From assembly GCF_003944765.1 (NCBI RefSeq), contig NZ_RWIU01000008.1, positions 124,001-188,000 on the forward strand: DNA of 64,000 nucleotides, in the 5' to 3' direction. This DNA comes from Hymenobacter perfusus (GTDB taxonomy: Bacteria > Bacteroidota > Bacteroidia > Cytophagales > Hymenobacteraceae). Under the pieces are notes generated by a model that saw nothing but the letters and a program-made list of their open reading frames with translations, had not been told where the DNA came from and did no database searches. This document shows, one piece after another, positions 42,726 to 51,678 of this stretch. Numbering within the stretch: the stretch's first letter is position 1; each line of letters starts with the position of its first letter. The position numbers and the translations under genes are program-made.

Positions 42726-44264
42726 CTACTTGCGGGTAAACACATACGGATCCTCTTCCACGTAGTCGTTCACGCGCAGCTCCACGGTTTTTACGGTGCC
42801 TCCGTCCACGACGAACTTGGCGGGCATCACCCCGAATACCAGGTCGGAGTAGGTGGCGCGGAATTCCTGGCCGTCCATGTAGTCGAGGGTGGCGGTGAGG
42901 CCGGGGTGGTTGGGGATAGTGACGAGCAACTGCTTGCCTTTCTGGCTGATCTGGATAAGGCCGAACAGCGGGTTCTGGTACTCGCCCACGTAGGCGCTGA
43001 GCGGCAGCGGGGCTTTTGCTTTCCTGCTCACGCGGGCAGCCAGGGCGGCCGTGGGGTCGGGGGCGGTGCTTTGGTTGGCTTTGCGGCGGGCCAGGGCTTG
43101 GGCGCTGCGGTCTACGTAGGGCATGCCCAGGTAGCTGTCGAGCAGCTGGTAGCGCAGGGCTTCGAAGAAGCTTTGGTTGTCGTTGTTGGTGAGTACGGCA
43201 ATGCCCAGGCCGGCTTCCGGCACGAAGCACACGTTGCTGACTTCGCCCGAGGCCCCGCCGGTGTGCCAGAACATTTGCCGGCCGTTGTAGTCGGCGGCCT
43301 CCACGCCAAGGCCATAGGTGACGAAGTGCATGGGGTACACGGCCGATTTGCGGCTGCTGATGATGGTGTTGGCGTCGCGGGTTTTGCGCAGCGCGGCCCA
43401 GGGCAGCACCTGCCGGCCCTCGTAGCGGCCACTATCCAGTTGAAAGCGCAGCCACTTGCCCAAGTCCGTGACGTTGGATACCATGCTGGCGCAGGGCGCC
43501 ATGTTGTCCCAGTTATCAAACGGCACCCGCGCCAGCGGCCCGAAGGTGTTGGAGTAGGCGTAGGCAATGTTGGGCCGCTGCCCAAACCCGGCTGACGACA
43601 CGAAGGTGCTGGTCATGCCCAGCGGCTGCAGCAGATTCTGCTGCACGTAGGTTTCCCAGCTGGTGCCGCCGGTGGCGGCCGGTATTACCTCGCCCGCCGC
43701 CACAAAGGCCGAGTTGGAGTAGCCGTAGTCTTTGCGGAACTGGCGGGTGGGCTGCATCAGGCGCATGCGGCGCACAATCTCGGCCCGCTCCAGGTTGGAT
43801 TTGAAGAAGGTGAAGTCGCCCTGAAACGTTTTGAAGCCCAGGTGGTGGCTCATCAGGTCGCGCACCGTTACCAGGCGCGAGGCGGTGGAATCGTAGAGGC
43901 GGAAGTCGGGCAGATACTTCGTTACCCGCTCGTCGAGGTTAATTTTCTTCTCCCCATCGAGCTTGGCCAGGGCCGTGCCGGTGAACAGCTTGGTGTTGGA
44001 GGCAATCATGAACAGCGTGTTGGCGTCCACGGGCTCGGGCTTGCCCACCTGCCGCACGCCGTAGCCTTTCTGCACCACCACCTGGCCATCTTTCACGACC
44101 ACCACGGCCAGCCCCGGCACGTCCCACTTCTGCATGCCGCGCCGGATGTAGCTGTCGAGGCTGTCGGTGATGAAGCGGTTGGGCGGGGTGGTTTGGGCCT
44201 GGGCAACGGTACTCACGGCCAGGCCGGCGGCCAGCAGGCAGGGGCGGAGGGAGGAAAATGGCAT
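42726..44264 (-). CDS. Exported serine hydrolase of the beta-lactamase/DUF3471 type
   Basis: Start ATG 44264 (MPFSSLRPCLLAAGLAVS) opens a signal peptide to VAQAQ. The 512-aa product has SxxK nucleophile SNTK in MIASNTKLFTG, second motif YSN in YGYSNSAF, and third motif HTGGASGE. Together these form a complete class C beta-lactamase-like active site. The C-terminal ~100 residues (LSAYVGEYQNPLFGLIQIS onward) match the DUF3471/lipocalin-like tail seen in D-aminopeptidase-type hydrolases. It is probably a periplasmic peptidase or esterase. It differs from the serine hydrolase at 30925 in lacking a T9SS domain. Confidence 0.88.
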   Translation of the reverse strand: MPFSSLRPCLLAAGLAVSTVAQAQTTPPNRFITDSLDSYIRRGMQKWDVPGLAVVVVKDGQVVVQKGYGVRQVGKPEPVDANTLFMIASNTKLFTGTALAKLDGEKKINLDERVTKYLPDFRLYDSTASRLVTVRDLMSHHLGFKTFQGDFTFFKSNLERAEIVRRMRLMQPTRQFRKDYGYSNSAFVAAGEVIPAATGGTSWETYVQQNLLQPLGMTSTFVSSAGFGQRPNIAYAYSNTFGPLARVPFDNWDNMAPCASMVSNVTDLGKWLRFQLDSGRYEGRQVLPWAALRKTRDANTIISSRKSAVYPMHFVTYGLGVEAADYNGRQMFWHTGGASGEVSNVCFVPEAGLGIAVLTNNDNQSFFEALRYQLLDSYLGMPYVDRSAQALARRKANQSTAPDPTAALAARVSRKAKAPLPLSAYVGEYQNPLFGLIQISQKGKQLLVTIPNHPGLTATLDYMDGQEFRATYSDLVFGVMPAKFVVDGGTVKTVELRVNDYVEEDPYVFTRK

Positions 44265-44312
44265 GGACAGGAACAGAAAAGCAGGTAAATGATGGATGAT
44301 AGGCAGCGGCAA

Positions 44313-44397
44313 GTAGCGCGAACTTTGCGGTTCGCGTCGCCGCACCGTCTGGATGGTTGTAGCGGCGCGGCGACGCGAACTACAAAGTTCGCGCTAC
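44313..44397. repeat. REP-like hairpin, 31-bp arms
   Basis: Arms 44313-44343 and 44367-44397 match at 29 of 31 positions around a 23-nt loop. The motif contains GTAGCGCGAACTTTG and its complement. It lies between two minus-strand genes. It is not a terminator shape (no T tract) and looks like a dispersed repeat unit. Confidence 0.75.
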
Positions 44398-44470
44398 ATC
44401 CCTACCACTTCCGCAACCAGGGCACTGCGTACCGGCAGCAAATAAGGCAGCAAGATGCGCTGAAAGGGCG

Positions 44471-44959
44471 TTACTCCTTCTCCACCGGGTACTGAAACTC
44501 GCCTTCCAGCACGAAGCGGCGGCCACCCCGGCCGGCCTCGCACACTTGGCAGCGGTAGGTGCCGCGCAGCCAGTGCCGCGTGGCATCCACGCCCGTAACT
44601 ACCAAGGTGCCGGTGTTCTGCCCGCACGATTTGGAGTATGCCGCAACCTTGCCGAAGCGGTACGACGCATCCCGGTTGCGGCCACTCAGAATCTCCTGAA
44701 AGCTGTAGCTGCCCGCCTGGATGGGAAACCGGTCGATGATGATGGTGAGGCCCTCGCCGTCGGGGTCGTCGGCGCGCACCACGTTCAGGCGCAAAGCGCG
44801 GTCCTCGCTTAGGAAAAACCGGGAGCTGATGGTATCGGCCTTCACGGCCTCGCCGTTGATGCGCAACGTGAGCTGCCGGGTTGATTCAGGTGAGGCAGCG
44901 GGCCGTTTCGGGGCCAGGCTGAGCAGGGGCAGCAGCAGTAGTGGGAGCAGACGGTTCAT
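44471..44959 (-). CDS. Exported hypothetical protein
   Basis: Start ATG 44959 (MNRLLPLLLLPLLSLAPK) gives a hydrophobic signal-like N-terminus. The 162-aa product then reads as beta-rich: RQLTLRINGEAVKADTIS, LTIIIDRFPIQAGSYSF, then GTLVVTGVDATRHWLRGTYR and QVCEAGRGGRRFVLEGEFQ. The overall layout (substrate-free beta sheet, two Cys) resembles small Bacteroidota lipoproteins of the DUF6252 kind, but I do not recognise it with confidence. The upstream neighbour on the same strand is an aminotransferase gene, separated by a REP-like hairpin. Confidence 0.55.
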   Translation of the reverse strand: MNRLLPLLLLPLLSLAPKRPAASPESTRQLTLRINGEAVKADTISSRFFLSEDRALRLNVVRADDPDGEGLTIIIDRFPIQAGSYSFQEILSGRNRDASYRFGKVAAYSKSCGQNTGTLVVTGVDATRHWLRGTYRCQVCEAGRGGRRFVLEGEFQYPVEKE

Positions 44960-45018
44960 GGGCGGGGCAGGGCAAGAATCAGCCCAGAAGATAAGTAGAA
45001 CATTGCTCCCCGCCACCA

Positions 45019-45120
45019 GAACGTCATTCCGAGCGGAGCGAGGAATCTCGCGTGCTGCCGTCGGGATTACTACTGCAACATCAGCAAGCGAGATTCCTCG
45101 CTCCGCTCGGAATGGCGTTC
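45019..45120. repeat. REP/MITE-like hairpin (family A)
   Basis: Two 33-bp arms (45019-45051 and 45088-45120) pair with one mismatch around a 36-nt loop. The arm begins GAACGTCATTCCGAGCGGAG. A related sequence forms the arms of the hairpin at 55634, so this is a dispersed family. Known relatives in many bacteria are REP elements mobilised by a Y1 transposase; none is in this window. Confidence 0.85.
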
Positions 45121-45155
45121 AGATGAAATGACGTTCCTTATTCGCACTGGTCAGC

Positions 45156-46355
45156 TTACGCCAGCGTGCGGCCCGGGTACTGTTCCAGCGCGGCGGCTAG
45201 GCAGTCCATGGCCTGGCCGATGACTTCCTGATTGACCACATAAGCCAGGCGCACCTGCTGGCGGCCCAGGCCGGGCGTGGCGTAAAAGCCGGAGGCCGGC
45301 GAAATCATCAGCGTTTGGCCGTGGTGGCTGAAGCTTTCCAGCAGCCACTGCGCAAAGTGGTCGGCATCGTCTACGGGCAGGTGGGCAATGACGTAAAAGG
45401 CGCCGCTGGGCGTAGGTACCCGTACACCGGGCATCTCACGCAGGCGGCGCAGCATCAGGTCGCGGCGGGCCAGGTACTCGGCTTTGGTGTGGTCGAAGTA
45501 GGTGTCGGGCAAGTCGGCGGCGGCTTCGGCCAGCAGCTGGCCCAGGCCCGGCGGGCTCACCCGCAGCTGGGCCAGCTTGAAGAATACGTCGCGCAGGGCG
45601 CGGTTCTTCGTGACAATGGCCCCAATGCGCGCCCCGCAGGCACTGTAGCGCTTCGAGATGGTATCGAGCAGTACGATGTGGTCGTCGGCATCCTGCAGGT
45701 GTAAAGCGCTGGTGTACTCGGCGTCGTAGCAGAACTCGCGGTAGGCTTCGTCGGAAAGCAGGTAGAGGTTGTGGCGCAGACACAGGTCCTTGAGCTGCTC
45801 CATTTCTGCCCGGCTGTACACGTAGCCGGTGGGGTTGTTGGGGCTGCAGATCAGGATGGCTTTAGTGCGGGGCGTGATGCGGCGCTCAAAGTCCTCGATG
45901 GGCGGCAGCGCGAAGTTGTCTTCCAGGCGCGCCGTCACGGCTACCACATGGGTGCCCGTAGCTACCGCAAAAGCCGTGTAAGGGCCGTAGAATGGCTCCG
46001 GCACGATGAACTCGTCGCCGGGGTCGAGGCAGCCCAGCAAGGCAAATGAAATGGCCTCGCTGCCGCCGGTGGTCACCAGAACATCGTCGGCTACTACGGG
46101 CAAACCCAGGCGCTGGTAGTAGTCGGCCAGCTTGTGGCGGTAGCTGAGGTAGCCGGCCGTGGGACTGTATTCCAGCACCCCGATGCTGGCCTGCTGCACC
46201 GCCGCCAGCATGGCCGGGGGCGTTTCGATGTCGGGCTGGCCGATGTTGAGCGGATGCACCACGAGGCCACGCTGGCGGGCGGCATCGGCGTAGGGTGTGA
46301 GTTTGCGGTACGGAGAAGCGGGCAGAGCCACGCCGCGCTGAGAAAGCTGGAGCAT
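45156..46355 (-). CDS. Pyridoxal-phosphate aminotransferase, class I/II (aspartate-aminotransferase-like)
   Basis: Start ATG 46355 (MLQLSQRGVALPASPYRKLT) was chosen over a longer frame antisense to the DinB gene. The 399-aa product is a fold-type I aminotransferase: NIGQPDIETP, VTTGGSEAISFALLGCLDPG, PEPFYGPY, SPNNPTGYVY, and the PLP lysine in LLDTISKRYSACGARIG. The C-terminal Arg in QQVRLAYVV binds the substrate carboxylate. It transfers the amino group between an amino acid and 2-oxoglutarate. It is divergent from the DinB gene (108 bp between starts). Confidence 0.9.
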   Translation of the reverse strand: MLQLSQRGVALPASPYRKLTPYADAARQRGLVVHPLNIGQPDIETPPAMLAAVQQASIGVLEYSPTAGYLSYRHKLADYYQRLGLPVVADDVLVTTGGSEAISFALLGCLDPGDEFIVPEPFYGPYTAFAVATGTHVVAVTARLEDNFALPPIEDFERRITPRTKAILICSPNNPTGYVYSRAEMEQLKDLCLRHNLYLLSDEAYREFCYDAEYTSALHLQDADDHIVLLDTISKRYSACGARIGAIVTKNRALRDVFFKLAQLRVSPPGLGQLLAEAAADLPDTYFDHTKAEYLARRDLMLRRLREMPGVRVPTPSGAFYVIAHLPVDDADHFAQWLLESFSHHGQTLMISPASGFYATPGLGRQQVRLAYVVNQEVIGQAMDCLAAALEQYPGRTLA

Positions 46356-46462
46356 GGGTTTAAAGATAGGCCGGCGACTGTAGAAACCTAGTATAAAACC
46401 CTGAAAAGCGGCTTTGAATGCACTGTGGACAACCTCCAGGGCAGCCTGCTGGTTACACTCGT

Positions 46463-46984
46463 ATGCTAACTCCCGACCAACCCGAAGTGTGGCTGCGTGG
46501 CCCGTTGCCGGCTCTGTCACCATTGCTGCAGCCGCTGGCCCACGCGCTGCTGCAGGCGCGAGAGGAGCTGACGGCCGCACTGCACAACTTCCCCGATGAG
46601 CTGTTGGCCGTTCGCCCGGCCGGGGTGGCTTACGTAGGCTTTCACCTGCGCCACCTGAGCGGGGTGCTGGATCGGATGCAGACCTATGCCCGCCACGAGC
46701 CGCTCACGGAAGCGCAATTTCAGTACCTGGCCGCTGAAAAAGAAGGTCTCACGCCGCCGGAAAGCACCTCGTTTCTGCTCCGGCAGTTCTCTCAGGCCGT
46801 AGATGCCATGCTCCAAACCCTGCGCGCCACGCCCGAAGCCATGCTGCCGGAGTTCCGGCCGGTAGGGCGGGCAGGGCTGCCCAGTACCGTAATGAGCCTG
46901 CTGACGCATGCCGCCGAGCATACTACGCGCCACACCGGCCAGCTTCTGGTAACGGCCCGGGTAGTGCAGGCCGGCATCCGGTAA
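46463..46984 (+). CDS. DinB family protein
   Basis: The 173-aa product is a four-helix bundle: GFHLRHLSGVLDRMQTYA near residue 55 and LLTHAAEHTTRHTGQLLVT near the C-terminus. These two blocks supply the His ligands of DinB/YfiT-like metal-binding proteins. Those act as thiol transferases or enzymes of unknown substrate. Start at ATG 46463 (MLTPDQPEVWLRGPLP) is the better reading; the longer frame begins within a poor N-terminus. Single gene, divergent from the aminotransferase. Confidence 0.8.
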   Translation: MLTPDQPEVWLRGPLPALSPLLQPLAHALLQAREELTAALHNFPDELLAVRPAGVAYVGFHLRHLSGVLDRMQTYARHEPLTEAQFQYLAAEKEGLTPPESTSFLLRQFSQAVDAMLQTLRATPEAMLPEFRPVGRAGLPSTVMSLLTHAAEHTTRHTGQLLVTARVVQAGIR

Positions 46985-47032
46985 ATACAGCCATATTACC
47001 GATTGGAAGTGGGCTTCGGCGGGGCTTTCTGA

Positions 47033-47317
47033 TTATTTTTCTTCTTTAGATATAAAAAAATAATATAATAAACCGAATATTGCTCCTCCTATCCCAAAGC
47101 TAATAATATCAAAAAATATGTTGCCACTATAAGAGGGGAATATCATAGTGTTTCTAGATAAAAATACCATGATAGAAATCATGGTTAATGATATAGACAT
47201 ACCTAACAATATATTTATTAATATATTGTTATTTGATATTTTTATTATAAATAGTTCATAAATGAATAAATAAGGAATATACACCCACCATCCATAAAAC
47301 AGCAAAGTTAAAAACAA
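47033..47317 (-). CDS. AT-rich integral membrane protein (immunity-like remnant)
   Basis: Only a TTG at 47317 is available as start, giving 94 aa with about three helices: TLLFYGWWVYIPYLFIYELF, GMSISLTMISIMVF and FGIGGAIFGLLYYFF. The open frame actually extends unbroken upstream to about 47440, adding another helix (LIFFIVFSLVIVSLFL), but no ATG is there. It follows the broken gene at 47433 with overlapping ends. A membrane protein behind a secreted-type protein recalls toxin-immunity order, but this is inference. Composition is very AT-rich compared with the flanking DinB and GH16 genes. Confidence 0.45.
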   Translation of the reverse strand: MFLTLLFYGWWVYIPYLFIYELFIIKISNNNILINILLGMSISLTMISIMVFLSRNTMIFPSYSGNIFFDIISFGIGGAIFGLLYYFFISKEEK

Positions 47318-47432
47318 ATATATAAAACTTTGATAGAGGCTTAGCTGAGTTGTGGTGCTTAAAAATAATGATACTATGACTAATGAAAATACAATAAAAA
47401 ATATTAATTTAAAAGGTTTGTTAATGTTTATT

Positions 47433-48060
47433 TTATTTGCATTTTAGGATGCTTAAAGATTTACGATTATTCAAAACTTCATTTAGGGCATCTGTTTCGG
47501 GCCTATTAGCTACTTTTGTGATATTACTTGATATATTCTGTGCTACTAACAACGCTTTGATTTTTTGCATCATACCCGTCCATAATGCGTCTCCTTGATT
47601 AAATTGAATAGCGTACCTGCCTCTATCCCCTGGATTACTTATACACCCTATAGCAGTATCTAAAAATCCTGTAAATATTTCATTGCCTTGATTATAATAA
47701 GTACAGCCACTACTTGTTTTATATACGCCAAAGGTGCGTGTGCCACAAGCAGGATGATCTATAAGAAAAGAATCGTGTATTGCACTAAAGTTCCAGCTAG
47801 CAGACTCATTGCCTAATGTATATTTATTTACAATAACAGAGCCGGGATTTCATGAGATACCAATGTTAATTATCGATCCTAGTGGATTTGATTGCCATGA
47901 ATAATTTTCATTATCAAACGTATAATTAGTAGGATTGAATTATATGCTTGAATAATGTGTTAGATTTAATCTGATATAGTTCATGAATTCGTTTGGTTAT
48001 TAATTGATGATTATTGATAATAGGTAGATTAGGGAAATTAACTTCATATCTATCTAAATT
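47433..48060 (-). pseudogene. Truncated, frameshifted AT-rich gene of unknown family
   Basis: The minus strand reads as one protein with damage. From the 5' side it starts VNLDRYEVNFPNLPIINNHQ, flush against the GH16 stop, with no start codon. A frameshift occurs near 47940, then NPTNYTFDNENYSWQSNPLG follows. A TGA in frame at 47850-47852 interrupts it. It then continues through YTLGNESASWNFSAIHDSFL, with two Cys-bearing loops and DTAIGCISNPGDRGRYAIQF, to TAA at 47433. I cannot assign a family. The N-terminus is missing, so this is a C-terminal remnant, perhaps of a larger secreted protein. Confidence 0.6.
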
Positions 48061-48062
48061 GA

Positions 48063-48932
48063 CTATCGGAGCTTGTATACTTTGATGTAGTCGATGACAA
48101 GGGTGCTTTGCCGCTGATCGGGCAGGCCGGGCCAGAGGCCAGGGGTGGCGTAGTTCGTAACGGCCTGGTTGGCAATGATATCAGTCGGGGCGGCGTAGGT
48201 GGGGATTTCCGTGGCGGGCACGGTTCTGAGCCACTTGCGGTCCAGATAATAGCTCACCGCTTCCGCCGTCCAGATGACGGAAAAAGTGTGAAAACCCTGC
48301 GTCAGATCAGTCGAGCCAGGGTAGCGGTAATGAAACTCCTTGGCCCGGTATGGCTCCGTGGAAGAGCTGAAATGAATGTTGTTGGATACCTCGCGCGGGT
48401 CACCGCCTTCAAAAATGTCGATTTCGGTGGGGCCGCTGGAAAGCCAGAACGCGGGCCAGGTACCCAGGCCGCCGCCCAGCTTACACCGGATTTCAAACAG
48501 GCCGTACTGAAACCCCCGGTTGCCGTCCCAGCGGGCCGTATCGCCCAGGGCCGGGTTGGGCCGGAAGGTCGGTTTGAGGTTAATCCAGCCCGACTCGTAG
48601 TGCAACAGCTTCATGGTGTCGCGGCCGTCGATGGAGTAGCGGTATTCCATCGGATCGGCCAGCGGCCGGGCCGTCAGGTGCAGGTTGCCGTCGTGCAGCT
48701 CCGCGTTGCGACGGTCATAGTATTCGTCCTCGATTTTGTTGCCCACCAGGGTTCGGTAGTTATCGGGGGTGAACTGCCAGGGCGAGCGGGCCTCCATATC
48801 GGCTATGTCCCGGTAGGTATCAAAATCATCCAGAAATACCAGCTGCCAGTCGCGGTAGCGCAACGGCTTCTGGGCCTGTGCCGATGGCTGAACCGTCTGG
48901 AGCAGGATAAACAGGGCAAGCAGCTTTTTCAT
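48063..48932 (-). CDS. Glycoside hydrolase family 16 protein
   Basis: Start ATG 48932 (MKKLLALFILLQTVQPS) opens a signal peptide to AQAQ. The 289-aa product has the GH16 beta-jelly-roll. Its catalytic motif ExDxxE appears as TEIDIFEGG, preceded by GLGTWPAFWLSSGP and RGFQYGLFEIRCKLG. Later NNIHFSSS and FHTFSVIWTAEAVSYYLDRK match the family end. It hydrolyses beta-1,3-linked or related polysaccharides such as laminarin, agar or carrageenan; the exact target is not readable. It stands alone, its 3' end touching an AT-rich decayed region. Confidence 0.92.
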   Translation of the reverse strand: MKKLLALFILLQTVQPSAQAQKPLRYRDWQLVFLDDFDTYRDIADMEARSPWQFTPDNYRTLVGNKIEDEYYDRRNAELHDGNLHLTARPLADPMEYRYSIDGRDTMKLLHYESGWINLKPTFRPNPALGDTARWDGNRGFQYGLFEIRCKLGGGLGTWPAFWLSSGPTEIDIFEGGDPREVSNNIHFSSSTEPYRAKEFHYRYPGSTDLTQGFHTFSVIWTAEAVSYYLDRKWLRTVPATEIPTYAAPTDIIANQAVTNYATPGLWPGLPDQRQSTLVIDYIKVYKLR

Positions 48933-49130
48933 AGGGCCGATAAGGTAACTGCCCGCTCTAACGCAGAAAAAGGCAGAAAAGGTACTTTGGAGCTGCTTCG
49001 TCTCCAAGCCCACCATGCTTCACCTGACAGGCCTTGGCCAGCGGCTTCTTCCAGGCCACGTATTGCGCAAACGGGCGGCCTCCTTGCCGGAAGCCGCCCG
49101 TTCTTACATAATGCGTGTGCGCCAGGTTGG

Positions 49131-49979
49131 TTAGTACATGGCGTCGATGCCCGATTTGTCGCCGGCGGAAAGGCCGGTACGCTGGATGTTGAAGGTGGAG
49201 CCGTCCTTTTTCACGATGGTGGGCTGGCCGTTCGAGGAGAACGAAAACGAGCCGTACATCATGATGGAGCCGAAGTCGAGTACGCCGTAATCGGTGCCGC
49301 CGTAGCCCAGGGCCGAGTACTTGGTGAAGTTGCCCTCGTAGCCGGCCTGAATGTTCTGGGTGAGGATGTTCACGAAGGTGTCCCGGTCGTTGCGGGTCTG
49401 CTCGTGGAACAGGCCCAGTGCGTGCCCGATTTCGTGAATGGTGTTGCCCGTGGTGCAGCCCGAGGCCAGGTTGATGTACTGGCGGCCGCCCACTATACCG
49501 ATGTTGGAGGAACAGCCCGAGCCCACCCGGAACGTCACGTAGTTGCTTTGGGTGGTGCGCTGCACGAAGCGAATCGGGGAGTTGGCCTGCCAGTGAGCAA
49601 TGGCATTGGTCACGCGGGTCTGGCTGGGCAAAGCGGCATCAATGGTGTAGTACACTACGGCCGAGGGCCAGCGGCCGGTGGTACGGCCGGCACTGCCAGG
49701 GCGGTTCTGGCCCTCGGCGGCGGCTACCTGCGCGGCCGTGAGCAGAATGTCACCCTCGTACACCTTCTCGCCGTTGATTTCCTGGTAGGTGATGGACTCC
49801 CCGCCCCAGGTGCCGGCTTTGGCCGCGCCCGTCTGGCCGGGGTAGGCTTCCTCGGCTTTGGCATCCTGCGCCTGCTCTACCTGAGCGGGCTGGGTTTCGT
49901 TTTCCTTGTTGCAACTCGTTAAAGAAATAGTACCAACGGTTGCCAGCAGGGTGAGAACGGAAAATTGCTGTTTGCGCAT
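49131..49979 (-). CDS. Astacin-family (M12A) zinc metalloprotease lipoprotein
   Basis: Start ATG 49979 (MRKQQFSVLTLLATVG) opens a lipoprotein signal with LTSC (Cys23). The 282-aa product has a ~75-residue pro-like region rich in Glu/Gln. The catalytic domain then has WPSAVVYYTIDAALP, the signature HEIGHALGLFHEQTR and the Met-turn SIMMYGSFSFS. The third zinc His and Tyr ligand positions are conserved. It cleaves proteins outside or at the membrane after pro-peptide removal. It sits divergent from the AraC-type gene. Confidence 0.92.
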   Translation of the reverse strand: MRKQQFSVLTLLATVGTISLTSCNKENETQPAQVEQAQDAKAEEAYPGQTGAAKAGTWGGESITYQEINGEKVYEGDILLTAAQVAAAEGQNRPGSAGRTTGRWPSAVVYYTIDAALPSQTRVTNAIAHWQANSPIRFVQRTTQSNYVTFRVGSGCSSNIGIVGGRQYINLASGCTTGNTIHEIGHALGLFHEQTRNDRDTFVNILTQNIQAGYEGNFTKYSALGYGGTDYGVLDFGSIMMYGSFSFSSNGQPTIVKKDGSTFNIQRTGLSAGDKSGIDAMY

Positions 49980-50217
49980 GTTGTGTAGGGTTTGGTTGTA
50001 GATAGCCGGGTAACGTACATCGGAAAAGAAATATTTCCCCAAGGGTTGAACAAAATTTTGGTAACCCTGGCCAGTGCGTCCATTGACAGGAAGTAGCGTC
50101 GGATGTGACCCTAAAACTATCCGGTATTGGCATCCAATGCGCCGTTGTGGTATCTTGAAGAGTGGCTGCGCCAACGTGGGCGCGTGGCCGTCTTACTGCC
50201 GGTGACGCGGATGCCCG

Positions 50218-51048
50218 ATGCTCCTCAACGAAATCAAGCCTGCCGCTCATCTGGTCGAATTCGTCCGGCTCTACCGCATCATCGATTTTCGGTTTCCAGC
50301 GGGCACGGTCATCCCGCCTAAGCACTACTCCCCACGGCCGGAGCAGTGCCTGCAGTTCTACCCCCGGGACCCCGAAACAGTGCAGTACCTGGGAACCAGT
50401 TCTGCCATCAGTGGGAAACCGGCGGTGCTGACGGGGCAGCATACAGTTCTGAGTATGCGACAGGTCGGAGCCGATTTTCTAAGCGTGCAGGTAGTCTTTC
50501 AGCCCGGAGGATTTCACCGGCTGCTGGGCGTGAGTATGCCTGAGCTGGTGAACCTGTATCTGGATGCGGAGCAGGTGCTGGGCCCCAGCGTACGGGAAGT
50601 AAGCGAGCAGCTGGCCGCCGCTCCGTCATACACTGCCATGGTACTGGTTATCGAGCAGTTTCTGGGCCGACTGCTACGCCGGGCACGCCCCGCCCCGCTG
50701 GGCCTGGATCGGGTGGCCCAACTCATGCTGCACGAAGAAGCTCCTGCCAGCGTAGACTGGTTTGCCCGGGAAAGCTGCCTGTGTAATCGGCAGTTCGACC
50801 GCCGGTTCCGGGAGCGGGTGGGCATTGCGCCCAAGCAATTCCTGCAGATTGTGCGCTTTGACCGCGCCTACCGCCTCAAAAACCGCTGTCCGCAGCTCGA
50901 CTGGCTATCCGTGGCCCTGCGCTGCGGCTACCACGACTACCAGCACCTAGCCAAGGACTATAAGGAGCTGACCGGCTACACCCCGGTGCAGTTCTGGACC
51001 CTCGATAACCAGGCCCCCGAGCGGGCGTTCGGGGATGCTGAAATCTAA
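50218..51048 (+). CDS. AraC-family transcriptional regulator
   Basis: The 276-aa product has an N-terminal AraC-binding-like or DUF6597-type domain (residues 1-150). Its C-terminal double helix-turn-helix has VDWFARESCLCNRQFDRRFRE, RVGIAPKQFLQIVRFDRAY and DWLSVALRCGYHDYQHLAKDY, then TGYTPVQF. It is a DNA-binding activator or repressor. The cupin gene begins 75 bp downstream and may be under its control, as is common for AraC genes and their neighbours (inference). Ligand unknown. Confidence 0.9.
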   Translation: MLLNEIKPAAHLVEFVRLYRIIDFRFPAGTVIPPKHYSPRPEQCLQFYPRDPETVQYLGTSSAISGKPAVLTGQHTVLSMRQVGADFLSVQVVFQPGGFHRLLGVSMPELVNLYLDAEQVLGPSVREVSEQLAAAPSYTAMVLVIEQFLGRLLRRARPAPLGLDRVAQLMLHEEAPASVDWFARESCLCNRQFDRRFRERVGIAPKQFLQIVRFDRAYRLKNRCPQLDWLSVALRCGYHDYQHLAKDYKELTGYTPVQFWTLDNQAPERAFGDAEI

Positions 51049-51123
51049 GGGCCTTGGAAAGTCCGGTTTCTACCACTACCCGGGGTAGGGCGGGGGCTAG
51101 GTTTGTAGAAAACCTCCTGTACT

Positions 51124-51678
51124 ATGCAACGCAAAGATTTTCTGCAGACCACCCTGGCCGCCCTGCCGGCCCTGTTCCTGGCCAAAGCCGGCCTGAGCGC
51201 CCCCGCCGCCACTACCTCCGAGCCGTTCGTGGTACGCGCCGGCAACAGCCGCTTCGGGGAGCACCTCAAGTACCGCGGCCAGCACCCCAACGACGTGGTG
51301 ATATCCCGCCAGGATACGGCCGATGCGCTGAGCGTTTTCGTGTACACTGGCTACGCCAAAATCGGCCCCTCCCTGCACGTACACCTGCACCAGGACGAGT
51401 GGTTTTACGTGCTGGCCGGTCACTACCGCTTCGTGGTGGGCAGCCGGCAGGAGGAGCTGCACCCCGGCGACACCATCTTCCTGCCCCGCAACCTGCCGCA
51501 CAGCTGGTTACAGCTCAGCGACCAGGGCCAGCTGCTCTACGCCGTGCAGCCGGCCGGCACGCTGGAAGAGTTTTTCAAGGAAATGGACGCCGTGAAAGCC
51601 ACGCTCTCCGCCGAGGAAGCCCAGCAAATCCACCGTCGCCACGGCATGAAAATCATGGGCCCGCCTCTGACGTTGTAG
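51124..51678 (+). CDS. Exported cupin-domain protein
   Basis: The 184-aa product has a signal-like N-terminus (QTTLAALPALFLAKAGLSAPA). The cupin motif 1 is GPSLHVHLHQDEWFYVLAGH and motif 2 is GDTIFLPRNLPHSW, so the metal-binding His/His/Glu/His set is complete. The family includes dioxygenases and sugar-binding proteins; the role is unknown. It probably forms one unit with the AraC-type gene. Confidence 0.8.
   Translation: MQRKDFLQTTLAALPALFLAKAGLSAPAATTSEPFVVRAGNSRFGEHLKYRGQHPNDVVISRQDTADALSVFVYTGYAKIGPSLHVHLHQDEWFYVLAGHYRFVVGSRQEELHPGDTIFLPRNLPHSWLQLSDQGQLLYAVQPAGTLEEFFKEMDAVKATLSAEEAQQIHRRHGMKIMGPPLTL

Noticed and set aside
48108..49922. 604-codon plus-strand frame opposite GH16 and astacin
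   Set aside because: It spans two real minus-strand genes and has no family pattern.
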